From Candidatus Methanofastidiosia archaeon (GTDB lineage: Archaea; Methanobacteriota_B; Thermococci; Methanofastidiosales; NM3), in contig JAHKLV010000187.1 in the NCBI GenBank assembly GCA_020854925.1, forward strand, positions 1-7,468: a stretch of DNA of 7,468 nucleotides. The letters are read 5' to 3'. The translations under genes and the position numbers were made by a program. The notes below the pieces were generated by a model that was not told the DNA's origin, made no database searches, and saw only the letters and a program-made list of their open reading frames with translations. Shown one piece after another: positions 1 to 5,244 of the stretch. Each line of letters begins with the position of its first letter. Position 1 is the first letter of the stretch.

Positions 1-15
1 CCGCGGAGGCCTAAG

Positions 16-426
16 ATGGCACCTGCAGGCATTGTATCGGTCGAGGACAACAAGATGGACGCCCTGGTCATCAAGCGCACGCTTGGAACGCTCACCTGCG
101 AGGATGTCACCATCCTAGCAACAGGCAAGGAGGCGCTAGCCTTCTTTTCGGACAAGAAAAATGTACCCCGGCTTATTCTTCTCGACATCAACCTGCCGCA
201 CTATACCGGCCTGGAAATACTCAAACGCATACGGACGCTTGATCATCTCAGGGGTACGCCTATCATCATGTTCTCTTCTTCACAGATAGACGAAGAGATT
301 CACCTGTCGTACTGGCTTGGCGCCAACAGCTACGTTGCCAAACCATCGTCCCACACGGAGCTTGAAACGGCTATCACGACCATATACGAATACTGGTACC
401 GTACGGCACGCATCATCGGATGCTAG
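16..426 (+). CDS. Stand-alone response regulator receiver (CheY-like) protein
   Basis: This is a single-domain phosphoacceptor protein of two-component signalling, 136 aa. Receiver hallmarks are visible: an acidic pair E10-D11 (VSVEDN), phosphoacceptor D57 at the end of strand beta3 (LLLDINLP), the post-D57 proline and glycine (P61, G65), a Ser in the switch position of beta4 (MFSSS, 85-89), and the invariant K109-P110 in GANSYVAKP. No output domain follows, so it presumably acts by protein-protein contact or as a phosphorelay intermediate. The start is supported by GGAGG at 5-9 with a 6-nt spacer, although the frame stays open to the window edge. A TAA at 12-14 in another frame could be the end of an upstream gene, possibly a partner kinase, which cannot be seen. 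The protein ends in an unusual Tyr/Trp-rich helix and a terminal Cys. The domain call is firm; the pathway is unknown. Confidence 0.93.
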   Translation: MAPAGIVSVEDNKMDALVIKRTLGTLTCEDVTILATGKEALAFFSDKKNVPRLILLDINLPHYTGLEILKRIRTLDHLRGTPIIMFSSSQIDEEIHLSYWLGANSYVAKPSSHTELETAITTIYEYWYRTARIIGC

Positions 427-435
427 GGCGCAAGG

Positions 436-443
436 CATAAATG
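436..443 (+). promoter_or_regulatory. Possible TATA box for the 466 small gene
   Basis: The AT-rich block CATAAATG lies about 26 nt before the ATG at 466, the spacing expected for an archaeal TATA box driving a leaderless or near-leaderless transcript. It is a weak call because the match is short and the region lies just 10 nt after the receiver gene. Confidence 0.3.
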
Positions 444-465
444 GCCACATCGCCAAAGGTACGGC

Positions 466-672
466 ATGGCAGATAATCCGGAGTCGAGACGGGCTCCAGC
501 CGTGTACGTGCTTACGCCCTCAGGTATCAAGAAGGTTTCAAAGGCATCTGTTCCAACCTCCCTTAGCGAGGGCATACCCGGTGAAAAAGTGGATACCTCT
601 GCTTTTCTCCAAGCGCTGCAGGACACCATTAACGAGCTACAAAAGGAGCTTGAGGACATCGACAATCGGTAA
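466..672 (+). CDS. Small hypothetical protein with C-terminal coiled coil
   Basis: A 68-aa protein I do not recognise. The N-terminal half (VYVLTPSGIKK, residues 13-23) looks like a short beta strand and turn. The C-terminal third (about residues 45-68, FLQALQDTINELQKELED) is an amphipathic, heptad-like helix suited to oligomerisation or partner binding. There is no signal peptide or membrane segment. The start is supported by AAAGGT at 455-460 with a 5-nt spacer. It begins 39 nt after the receiver gene on the same strand, so the two may be co-transcribed and the small protein could be a partner of the receiver; that is inference from position only. Overlapping frames on both strands are also open here, but this frame has the best protein character and a start signal. 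Confidence 0.55.
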   Translation: MADNPESRRAPAVYVLTPSGIKKVSKASVPTSLSEGIPGEKVDTSAFLQALQDTINELQKELEDIDNR

Positions 673-732
673 TACCTTTCCCGCCCCAGCGTCAACGCGG
701 CAACACTCGTAGGGTAGCCGCAATCTCACCCA

Positions 733-758
733 GGTGTCCTCTGCCCTAAGAAGACACC
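733..758. repeat. Inverted repeat, possible hairpin
   Basis: GGTGTC at 733-738 is perfectly complementary to GACACC at 753-758, with a 14-nt loop. It sits 60 nt after the stop of the 466-672 gene. It could be a 3'-end structure for that transcript, but no U-tract follows it, so the role is open. Confidence 0.4.
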
Positions 759-923
759 CCGTATTTCACTAAGGGCAATCCCTTTTCTCGATATCCCTGT
801 CCGGGGCAGTTGGCGAGCCATGGAAAGGAGGTAGGGTGTTCGGGGGGGCTATGATTCTTCTCAAAGGCGTATATCATTCCCCCATTATAGAATGTTAAAA
901 CACCTGAGTAATCCGTTCCATAC

Positions 924-939
924 GAAAAAGAATATAATA
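924..939 (+). promoter_or_regulatory. BRE/TATA promoter for a leaderless gene at 962
   Basis: The purine-rich GAAAAAG (a good BRE) runs directly into AATATAATA (931-939). The TATA centre lies about 27 nt before the ATG at 962, so transcription should begin at or next to the start codon. No Shine-Dalgarno sequence precedes that ATG, which is consistent with a leaderless mRNA. Confidence 0.7.
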
Positions 940-961
940 CCTTAATACATATACTCACAGT

Positions 962-1351
962 ATGGAATACAAAAACGAAAGTCTGAAGGAAAAAATACAT
1001 AAATTTGTGGAAACTCGACCCTACATCTCCTTTGTCCAACTCGAGCGGCACATAGGAAAAGAAAGATTTGCCGGCGACAAGCTCCTATCACTGCCACACA
1101 ATCCCATGGTGGTGTTATGGGCCAATGTGAGCGAAGAGGCCATACGGGCCATAACCGAACTAGCAGCCGAGAGAAAGATCTTCTTTCACCCGGCACCCGT
1201 AGAGACCTACCACTCTGATGGAAAGGTGCTTAACTTCCCCTTGGCCAAAAAATGCATCTCATACAAGACCTATAAATGGTTCCCGGTCACGCTCTGTGTC
1301 ACGCCGCCAAAGGAGAAAAAGGCTTTGGCATCCCCCTGTGAGTTTCCATGA
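962..1351 (+). CDS. Hypothetical protein, possible N-terminal winged-helix fold
   Basis: A 129-aa protein I cannot assign to a family. Residues about 7-40 (LKEKIHKFVETRPYISFVQL followed by a short helix) have the helix pattern of a small helix-turn-helix or winged-helix domain. Residues 48-75 form a hydrophobic strand plus helix (MVVLWANVSEEAIRAITELA). The C-terminal half is strand-rich with aromatic residues and two Cys (98 and 112 region). There are no membrane segments or signal peptide. A strong TATA box gives a leaderless start, which supports both the start codon and the reality of the gene. It stands alone between an intergenic gap and an antisense tRNA, so context gives no functional hint. 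A DNA-binding role is inference from helix pattern only. Confidence 0.75.
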   Translation: MEYKNESLKEKIHKFVETRPYISFVQLERHIGKERFAGDKLLSLPHNPMVVLWANVSEEAIRAITELAAERKIFFHPAPVETYHSDGKVLNFPLAKKCISYKTYKWFPVTLCVTPPKEKKALASPCEFP

Positions 1352-1460
1352 TTGGGACAGTGTGCACCCCCATGCCGGCCATGCGGGCGCGCTACGCATT
1401 GCGGGGCACGAGAAAACGACAGCACCCATCCCTGCTAAAGAAAGGGTGATCATTCATTCT

Positions 1461-1473
1461 GAGAAGAGGAAAA
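1461..1473 (-). terminator. Pyrimidine-rich tract after tRNA-Ser
   Basis: Read on the minus strand, the DNA immediately after the tRNA 3' end is TTTTCCTCTTCTC. Short oligo-T tracts are the usual archaeal termination signal and do not need a hairpin, so this is the likely tRNA terminator. Confidence 0.5.
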
Positions 1474-1475
1474 GG

Positions 1476-1563
1476 CGCCGAGGTAGGGATTTGAACCCTA
1501 GCTCCCCGGATGGGGAACTGGCTCTCAAGGCCAGCGCGTTTGTCCGAGCTCTGCCACCTCGGC
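1476..1563 (-). tRNA. tRNA-Ser (anticodon UGA)
   Basis: An 88-nt type II (long variable arm) tRNA on the minus strand. The 7-bp acceptor stem pairs GCCGAGG (1563-1557) with CCTCGGC (1483-1477), followed by discriminator G at 1476, as is usual for serine. The anticodon stem CTGGC/GCCAG encloses the loop CTTGAGA; the anticodon TGA (1527-1525) reads serine UCA codons. The variable arm folds as a TCCCC/GGGGA stem. The T arm is TAGGG/CCCTA with loop TTCAAAT. The 3' CCA is not fully encoded (the DNA after the discriminator reads CCT), so it would be added by the CCA-adding enzyme. No intron is seen. It lies 41 nt beyond the stop of the aldolase operon, with its own TATA box. Confidence 0.96.
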
Positions 1564-1592
1564 ATGGGCAGCATGCATCCTTTTTTATGGAC

Positions 1593-1602
1593 ATTTATAA
1601 AC
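1593..1602 (-). promoter_or_regulatory. TATA box of tRNA-Ser
   Basis: On the minus strand this reads GTTTATAAAT, a textbook archaeal TATA box about 30-39 nt before the tRNA 5' end. Initiation would therefore fall a few nucleotides upstream of the mature end, which RNase P would trim. It abuts the aldolase stop codon at 1604-1606. Confidence 0.75.
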
Positions 1603-1603
1603 C

Positions 1604-2179
1604 TTACCATGTGACGGATTCATCGGGTTTTTTGCCCGCGAGCCAGAGCAGATACTCGGTCCTGCACGCCGATTCGAGGATGGACGTATAGGAAAGGGCG
1701 TCCTCAAGCAGCTTGGCATGAACGAAGGACCCATGTCCGCGAAGGATGACGCCCTTGTAGTCCTTGAGTGCCTCGGCAACGACACGTGCCGACTCATCAC
1801 TGCCTACCCCCAGCTTAGCGTCGACCACGGGAATGCGGTGAAAAAAGTATGCGCCTTCAACATTGCGAGGAACGATACTGTCCACAAGCATGGACATGGC
1901 TATGGCGTACGGAGGATGTGCGTGCACGATGGCAAGCGCCGGCGTCTTCTGGTAAATGGCACGGTGAACCTTTATCTCCGTGCTTGCCAGGAGGATGCCG
2001 CTGTCATCCTCATAGACACCGGTCTCGACAATGTCGCCATCACGAAGGTCGCCCACCATGGAGCCCCTCCGCGTGATGGACAGCCGGTCCCCCGACCGTG
2101 TGGACATGTTGCCCGAATGCGAACCGACGATACCAAGCCCGAACAACGTTTTTCCAATGCGCTTGAATTCCTCATACAT
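1604..2179 (-). CDS. Class II (zinc) aldolase, L-fuculose-phosphate aldolase type
   Basis: A 191-aa class II aldolase/adducin-fold enzyme, expected to cleave a ketose 1-phosphate to DHAP and an aldehyde using Zn2+. Visible motifs: phosphate-binding SHSGNMSTR (20-28), ITRRG (35-39), the catalytic Glu in STEIKVHR (E68), zinc ligands H86 and H88 in VHAHPPYA, and the third His H149 in RGHGSFVHA. The length is close to archaeal FucA-like proteins. The frame is open further upstream to 2404, but that part is antiparallel-frame overlap with the AOR gene. The ATG at 2179 is preceded by GAGGTG and begins exactly at the conserved N-terminal helix (MYEEFKRIGKTLF). It overlaps the AOR stop by 8 nt, implying translational coupling. 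The substrate is uncertain: fuculose-1-P, 5-deoxyribulose-1-P or another ketose phosphate. A methylthioribulose-phosphate dehydratase-like role is a less likely alternative. Confidence 0.9.
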   Translation of the reverse strand: MYEEFKRIGKTLFGLGIVGSHSGNMSTRSGDRLSITRRGSMVGDLRDGDIVETGVYEDDSGILLASTEIKVHRAIYQKTPALAIVHAHPPYAIAMSMLVDSIVPRNVEGAYFFHRIPVVDAKLGVGSDESARVVAEALKDYKGVILRGHGSFVHAKLLEDALSYTSILESACRTEYLLWLAGKKPDESVTW

Positions 2180-3947
2180 GGTCCAATCCCACCTCAGCAA
2201 GCTTTTTCTGCCGTGGTCGCCCTTGTTCGTCCCATCCCCTGGCACGGTAGTAGTCCGGGAGCATCTCATGAAGGCGGCAGACATGGCCCGCCGATGGCCC
2301 AGAGGGGACGGGTTCGTGTAGTATCCGTGATGGAAGGGTATCATCCTCGCTGGTGAACCCGGCACGATTGTTGTAGAGGCGCTCAAGATTCCATATTCTC
2401 TCACCCAGGCGCAGCAGGCCCTCCTCGGAATAGTCGACGCCCGTTACGCTGGAGAGCAGGCGGGAGTAATACTCCTCCGAAAGGGCGAAGGACGTGAATC
2501 GGCACATGCCAATGCTGTCCACTGCCGCGTTGAGGTTTTCCAAGACGACCTCGAGCGAGACTTTTTCGGTGGTTAGCGTACGGTCGAGCAGCTTCGGAAT
2601 GCCCAATATCTCTGATGCTAGGATGTATGAGCGCAGGTGGCACGCGCCACGATTCGATACGGCGTAGGCAAGACCCATACCCTGTGCTCCCCGCGGATCG
2701 TAGCCGGGTAGCTCGAGGCCCTTGACCGACATGGAAAGGTCGGGGGCCCCGCAGGCACGAGCAAGGCGTGCCGAGCCCTCTGCAAGGTCTGCGCCCGCGC
2801 CCGAGCGCCGCGCGATGTCGTTGATTAGCGGAACAAGGGCGTGGGCATCGCCAAAGGATGCCGATGCGGCATAGAGCCCCTTTTCTGAGAGTTCCATGGC
2901 ACACGCGATGGTGGCGCCGCATGAGATGGTATCGAGCCCGAGGTCGTTGCACGCCTTGTTCGCCAGCGCGATGGAAGGAAGGTCATAGATGCCGCAGTCA
3001 GGCCCGAGCGCCCAGACAGACTCATATTCAGGCCCGCGGGTCACGCCCTCCCCCGCCCGTGTCAGGCGGTCGCATTGGATGGGACAGGCAAGGCACGCCC
3101 GCCGCTTCACAAAAAGCTCGGTATTGATTGTTTCTCCAGACACCAGGTCCGCCTTGTCCGTGTGCGAAGCCTGGTAGTTCCTCTGGGGAAATAAGCCCAT
3201 GGTATTGGTGATGTTGACAAGGATGGGTGTTCCGAAGGCGCGCAGCCCGCGCGAGGTGATGGGATTTGCCTCAAGAAGCTTTCTTGCCTGTTGGCACACG
3301 AATCTGAGCTGTTCGCGGTCGGCAATTTCGGTGCGCCGATTCCCCTGGAACACGATGGCCTTGAGACGCTTTGCGCCCATCACCGCCCCGAGGCCGCCGC
3401 GGCCGAAGACGCGGAGGTCGTCAGTGGAGATGGTGGCATAACGCACGAGGGACTCACCAGCAGGGCCAATGAGGAGGATACCGGGGGCGGGACCGTACCG
3501 GGCACGGAGCGCTTCGGCCGATGACGGGATGTCCATGCCCCACAGGGAGGTCGCGTCCTCGAATGAGATGCCATCCTCGCGGATGACCACGATACACGGT
3601 GTATCGGAACCTCCCTCGATACACAGGGCGTCGATGCCGCACGCCTTCGCCTTGCCGGCGATAAATCCCCCGCAGTTGCCGTCACAAATCGTGCCCGTAA
3701 GCGGGGACTTGGAGACGGCACACATGCGCCCTGCGGTGGGCGCCGGCGTACCCACAAGGGGTCCAATGGCAAAAACGAGTGGACAAGAGGGATCGTACGG
3801 GTCGATGGAGGGGGTAGCTCGCTCAAAGAACAGCCGGACCCCAAGCCCTCGCCCACCGACAAAGTCCTCGTAAAAGGGAGTTGTGGCAAACAACGCGGTC
3901 CTGTCAGACAGCGATACGTCTGCGACCCTGCCCGACCAACCAAACAT
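2172..3947 (-). CDS. Tungsten aldehyde:ferredoxin oxidoreductase family protein
   Basis: A 591-aa AOR-family enzyme. Members oxidise aldehydes to carboxylates with ferredoxin, using a bis-tungstopterin centre and one [4Fe-4S] cluster in the cytoplasm. From the ATG at 3947: GGRGLG at 31-36; the TGTICDGNCGG region at 84-94; FGRGGLGAVMGAKRLKAI at 181-198; cluster cysteines C285, C288 and C292 (ACLACPIQC); pterin-binding NDLGLD at 334-339; YDPRGAQGMGL then SNRGACHLR around 416-439; and DSIGMC at 477-482, giving the fourth cluster Cys, C482. The C-terminal LPDYYRARGWDEQGRP is also typical. The frame extends to 4004, but that overlaps the UPF0147 stop; the ATG at 3947 has GGTGG just upstream and starts at the usual N-terminus (MFGWSGRVADV). 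It lies between UPF0147 (20-nt gap) and the aldolase (8-nt overlap). The substrate aldehyde is not known; AOR-type rather than FOR or GAPOR cannot be decided by eye. Confidence 0.95.
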   Translation of the reverse strand: MFGWSGRVADVSLSDRTALFATTPFYEDFVGGRGLGVRLFFERATPSIDPYDPSCPLVFAIGPLVGTPAPTAGRMCAVSKSPLTGTICDGNCGGFIAGKAKACGIDALCIEGGSDTPCIVVIREDGISFEDATSLWGMDIPSSAEALRARYGPAPGILLIGPAGESLVRYATISTDDLRVFGRGGLGAVMGAKRLKAIVFQGNRRTEIADREQLRFVCQQARKLLEANPITSRGLRAFGTPILVNITNTMGLFPQRNYQASHTDKADLVSGETINTELFVKRRACLACPIQCDRLTRAGEGVTRGPEYESVWALGPDCGIYDLPSIALANKACNDLGLDTISCGATIACAMELSEKGLYAASASFGDAHALVPLINDIARRSGAGADLAEGSARLARACGAPDLSMSVKGLELPGYDPRGAQGMGLAYAVSNRGACHLRSYILASEILGIPKLLDRTLTTEKVSLEVVLENLNAAVDSIGMCRFTSFALSEEYYSRLLSSVTGVDYSEEGLLRLGERIWNLERLYNNRAGFTSEDDTLPSRILHEPVPSGPSAGHVCRLHEMLPDYYRARGWDEQGRPRQKKLAEVGLDHV

Positions 3948-3967
3948 GGGCCCACCACGGCGGAAGC

Positions 3968-4216
3968 TTATTCGATCTTTTCGAGCTCGCTCAGCACTTC
4001 CCATATGACCGTGCGTGTGTGCATGGGCATGTTGGGGTCGTTTGATATCTCGTCGAGCAGCTCGATTGCCGAATATGCCTTTACTTTGTCCTCAACGCCC
4101 TTTTTCTGTAGTTCGGTAATGGCGTCAGATGCGGCCTTGCGGATGTTCCGGGGAACCATCGTGTCTGAGACCACGTAATTTTGCATGTAATCAATCAAAT
4201 TCTGTATTCTATTCAT
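3968..4216 (-). CDS. UPF0147 family protein
   Basis: An 82-aa all-helical archaeal protein of unknown function. The family signature is clear: MVPRNIRKAASDAI in the middle-left and the highly conserved SNDPNMPMHTRTVIWEVLSELE near the C-terminus. A GTG at 4225 is an alternative start 3 codons upstream, but the ATG at 4216 has GGGTGG followed by a 5-nt spacer, so I prefer it. There is no membrane segment. It is the first gene of a minus-strand operon with the AOR (20-nt gap) and the aldolase. Its promoter region contains a perfect palindrome. Family membership is firm; the function is unknown. Confidence 0.93.
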   Translation of the reverse strand: MNRIQNLIDYMQNYVVSDTMVPRNIRKAASDAITELQKKGVEDKVKAYSAIELLDEISNDPNMPMHTRTVIWEVLSELEKIE

Positions 4217-4237
4217 CGATACCACCCTTTCGTACCA

Positions 4238-4252
4238 TGAACGGTCCGTTCA
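4238..4252. promoter_or_regulatory. Perfect 15-nt palindrome, candidate operator
   Basis: TGAACGG, a central T, then CCGTTCA: 7-bp arms without a mismatch. It lies 22 nt upstream of the UPF0147 ATG, close to where transcription of the UPF0147-AOR-aldolase operon would start if the CATAAAGA element is the TATA box. Dyads of this size are typical of sites for dimeric regulators. The small winged-helix protein encoded divergently at 4352 is the nearest candidate binder, by position only. Confidence 0.55.
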
Positions 4253-4262
4253 AAAAGGTTTC

Positions 4263-4270
4263 TCTTTATG
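4263..4270 (-). promoter_or_regulatory. Possible TATA box of the UPF0147-AOR-aldolase operon
   Basis: On the minus strand this reads CATAAAGA, which would place the transcription start near 4240, inside the palindrome, and give a leader of about 24 nt holding the GGGTGG ribosome site. The alternative is the AT-rich block at 4315-4326 read in reverse, giving a leader of about 80 nt. Confidence 0.35.
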
Positions 4271-4298
4271 GTGGCATGTACCACGCAACAACCGAAGG

Positions 4299-4323
4299 AA
4301 CATTAATATACCTACTTAAATAT
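4299..4323 (+). promoter_or_regulatory. Promoter of the winged-helix gene at 4352
   Basis: AACATTAATAT (4299-4309), preceded by purine-rich GAAGGA, is one TATA candidate; it would start transcription near 4332 and leave a short leader carrying GGTGAT at 4343-4348. A second TATA-like string, TTAAATATA at 4315-4323, would give a leaderless or nearly leaderless transcript. The first 11 bases recur exactly at 5431-5441, before the solenoid gene. Confidence 0.55.
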
Positions 4324-4351
4324 ATTTCTATCACGAAGAATCGGTGATTCC

Positions 4352-4576
4352 ATGTATATCAAGGTTTACGAAGTGCTCCAAGCGGCGGATTCGCCGCTGA
4401 CAAAAGAAGAGGTTGCAGAAATGACCGGCCTCCCCGTGACTAAGGTGGCCCTCAACCTCCTCCGGCTCAGGGAAGAAGGAAAGATACAGAGCTTCTCCGA
4501 CGGCGAGACCACGAAATGGGCAGTTAAGTCTGCCTCGGACGATGAGAAAAAAATGGAAAAACGCATGCTTTCCTAA
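4352..4576 (+). CDS. Small winged helix-turn-helix DNA-binding protein
   Basis: A 74-aa protein that is essentially one winged-helix domain: helix 1 KVYEVLQAA (4-12), helix 2 TKEEVAEMTG (17-26), recognition helix LPVTKVALNLLRLREEGKI (27-45), then a wing with DGETTKWAV (50-58) and a charged tail. Such small archaeal proteins act as transcription regulators or as recruitment modules. The start is supported by GGTGAT at 4343-4348 and upstream TATA elements. It is divergent from the UPF0147 operon and converges with the ArsR-type gene, overlapping its stop by 4 nt (4573-4576). It has no ligand domain. The target is unknown; the adjacent palindrome is an obvious candidate. Confidence 0.85.
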   Translation: MYIKVYEVLQAADSPLTKEEVAEMTGLPVTKVALNLLRLREEGKIQSFSDGETTKWAVKSASDDEKKMEKRMLS

Positions 4577-5055
4577 AGCGATGACAGGTCCTTCTGATAC
4601 GTGATAAGTTCGTTCACATACTGGATTTTGAGGTCGAGGTAGTCCCTATCCTCAATCTCCCCCTTGGACCGCATGCCCTCAATCTTTTCCAGCGATTCGT
4701 TGACGCGGTCTATCTTCACGGAGAGGACACGTATCTGCTCTTTTTTGTATTCGTCCGGCGACTTGCGCTGGATTACCAGTTTGTAAAAATCATTGTAGAG
4801 CGCCTCGAGAGACTCAAGAAAATCCTCCGCCTCGGGACTCAGGTAGTAAATGACCTTAGCCCTGCCTTCCTCTACATAGGACTCCTTCTCCACCAGCGAG
4901 GCGTCGATGAGGAGCTTGAGGTGCCGCTCAAGGCCGCCGCGTGTGAGGCCCGTAATCTTTTCCATGTCCTGCGGCCGCTTGCGCCCTTCCTTGAGCGAGT
5001 CCAGTATCATGAACCGATACTCGTTTGAAAGGGCCGACAGGGCGTCAATAAGCAT
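4573..5055 (-). CDS. ArsR-type HTH regulator with C-terminal helical module
   Basis: A 160-aa transcription regulator. Residues 1-75 are a winged helix of the ArsR/HTH_20 type: ALSNEYRFMILDSLKEG (8-24), helix-turn-helix RPQDMEKITGLTRGGLERHLKLLIDASLV (27-55), and a wing with GRAKVIYYLSPEAE (64-77). Residues 78-160 are helical and coiled-coil-like. The segment 122-150, LEKIEGMRSKGEI continuing to NEL, matches the N-terminus of the solenoid protein at 5475 without gaps. No metal-binding Cys cluster of classical ArsR is seen, so the signal is probably not a metal. The start is leaderless: TATA GTATATATATTTT lies about 26 nt upstream. It is divergent from the small protein and solenoid genes and may control them and itself. 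Confidence 0.88.
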   Translation of the reverse strand: MLIDALSALSNEYRFMILDSLKEGRKRPQDMEKITGLTRGGLERHLKLLIDASLVEKESYVEEGRAKVIYYLSPEAEDFLESLEALYNDFYKLVIQRKSPDEYKKEQIRVLSVKIDRVNESLEKIEGMRSKGEIEDRDYLDLKIQYVNELITYQKDLSSL

Positions 5056-5075
5056 GAACCTCGTTTCTCTTTTTT

Positions 5076-5088
5076 GTATATATATTTT
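5076..5088 (-). promoter_or_regulatory. TATA box of the ArsR-type regulator gene
   Basis: On the minus strand it reads AAAATATATATAC, centred about 26 nt before the ATG at 5055, so the mRNA should be leaderless. It forms the left edge of an AT-rich divergent control region. Confidence 0.7.
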
Positions 5089-5103
5089 TCTGTAACGAAA
5101 AAA

Positions 5104-5113
5104 CTTTATATAA
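5104..5113 (+). promoter_or_regulatory. Plus-strand TATA-like element, distal
   Basis: CTTTATATAA preceded by an A-rich stretch has strong TATA character. It would initiate near 5135, about 110 nt before the small ORF at 5245. It may be a second promoter for the plus-strand genes or simply part of the AT-rich divergent region. Confidence 0.4.
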
Positions 5114-5183
5114 TTTTAAAAAACAAAAAAATATCAATGTTTATTTGTTTTTCAGTAAAATTATCAATAATTAATCAAGAAAA

Positions 5184-5192
5184 ACTTAAATA
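5184..5192 (+). promoter_or_regulatory. Plus-strand TATA box, proximal
   Basis: ACTTAAATA within an A-rich context (AAGAAAAACTTAAATAAG) should start transcription near 5214, about 30 nt before the small ORF at 5245, leaving a leader that contains GAGGTG. It overlaps the left arm of the inverted repeat at 5189-5212, so a bound regulator would block TBP/TFB or RNA polymerase. Confidence 0.55.
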
Positions 5193-5212
5193 AGATGATA
5201 TTCTATCTTATT
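5189..5212. promoter_or_regulatory. 8-bp inverted repeat, candidate operator of the divergent regulator
   Basis: AATAAGAT (5189-5196) and ATCTTATT (5205-5212) are perfect inverted repeats separated by 8 nt, giving half-site centres 16 bp apart. ArsR-family dimers typically bind dyads of this geometry. It lies between the TATA element and the expected start site of the plus-strand small gene, a position suited to repression. Confidence 0.5.
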
Positions 5213-5244
5213 ACAGAAGGATTTATGTAAGAGGTGTCACAGAA

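Larger units (their letters stand above)
673..961. other. Intergenic region without a convincing gene
   Basis: About 290 nt separate the small gene at 466-672 from the gene at 962. I find no ORF with coding character. The region holds a 6-bp dyad at 733-758, a run of seven G at 842-848 just after a GGAGGT-like string at 826-831, a CATTC/GAATG dyad at 875-894, and the promoter of the 962 gene at its right end. A 15-codon ORF at 851-898 has no well-placed ribosome site. An untranslated RNA cannot be excluded. Confidence 0.5.

Noticed and set aside
851..898. 15-codon ORF after GGAGGT and a G-run
   Set aside because: The GGAGGT is about 20 nt away from the ATG and the peptide is too short to judge.
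746..1051. 101-codon minus-strand ORF
   Set aside because: It is antisense to the 962 gene and its promoter; the Phe/Val-rich segment is the reverse of A-rich promoter and Lys/Glu codons.
1218..1691. 157-codon plus-strand ORF
   Set aside because: It runs through the tRNA in antisense and overlaps the 962 gene; it has no start signal.
1718..2356. 212-codon plus-strand ORF
   Set aside because: It is antisense to the aldolase and the AOR 3' end; its protein shows no domain and is rich in residues typical of shadow frames in GC-rich DNA.
2180..2404. 75-codon N-terminal extension of the aldolase frame
   Set aside because: It lies entirely within the AOR gene, has low-complexity non-family sequence, and the ATG at 2179 has a ribosome site and begins the conserved aldolase helix.
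3380..3958. 192-codon minus-strand ORF
   Set aside because: It is an out-of-frame shadow of the AOR gene, rich in Arg/Ser/Pro with no recognisable motif.
3948..4004. 19-codon N-terminal extension of the AOR frame
   Set aside because: It overlaps the end of UPF0147; the family N-terminus and a GGTGG site fit the ATG at 3947.
5137..5193. 18-codon ORF in the AT-rich divergent region
   Set aside because: It could be leaderless from the distal TATA box, but the sequence is AT-rich, overlaps the proximal TATA and operator, and has no protein character.
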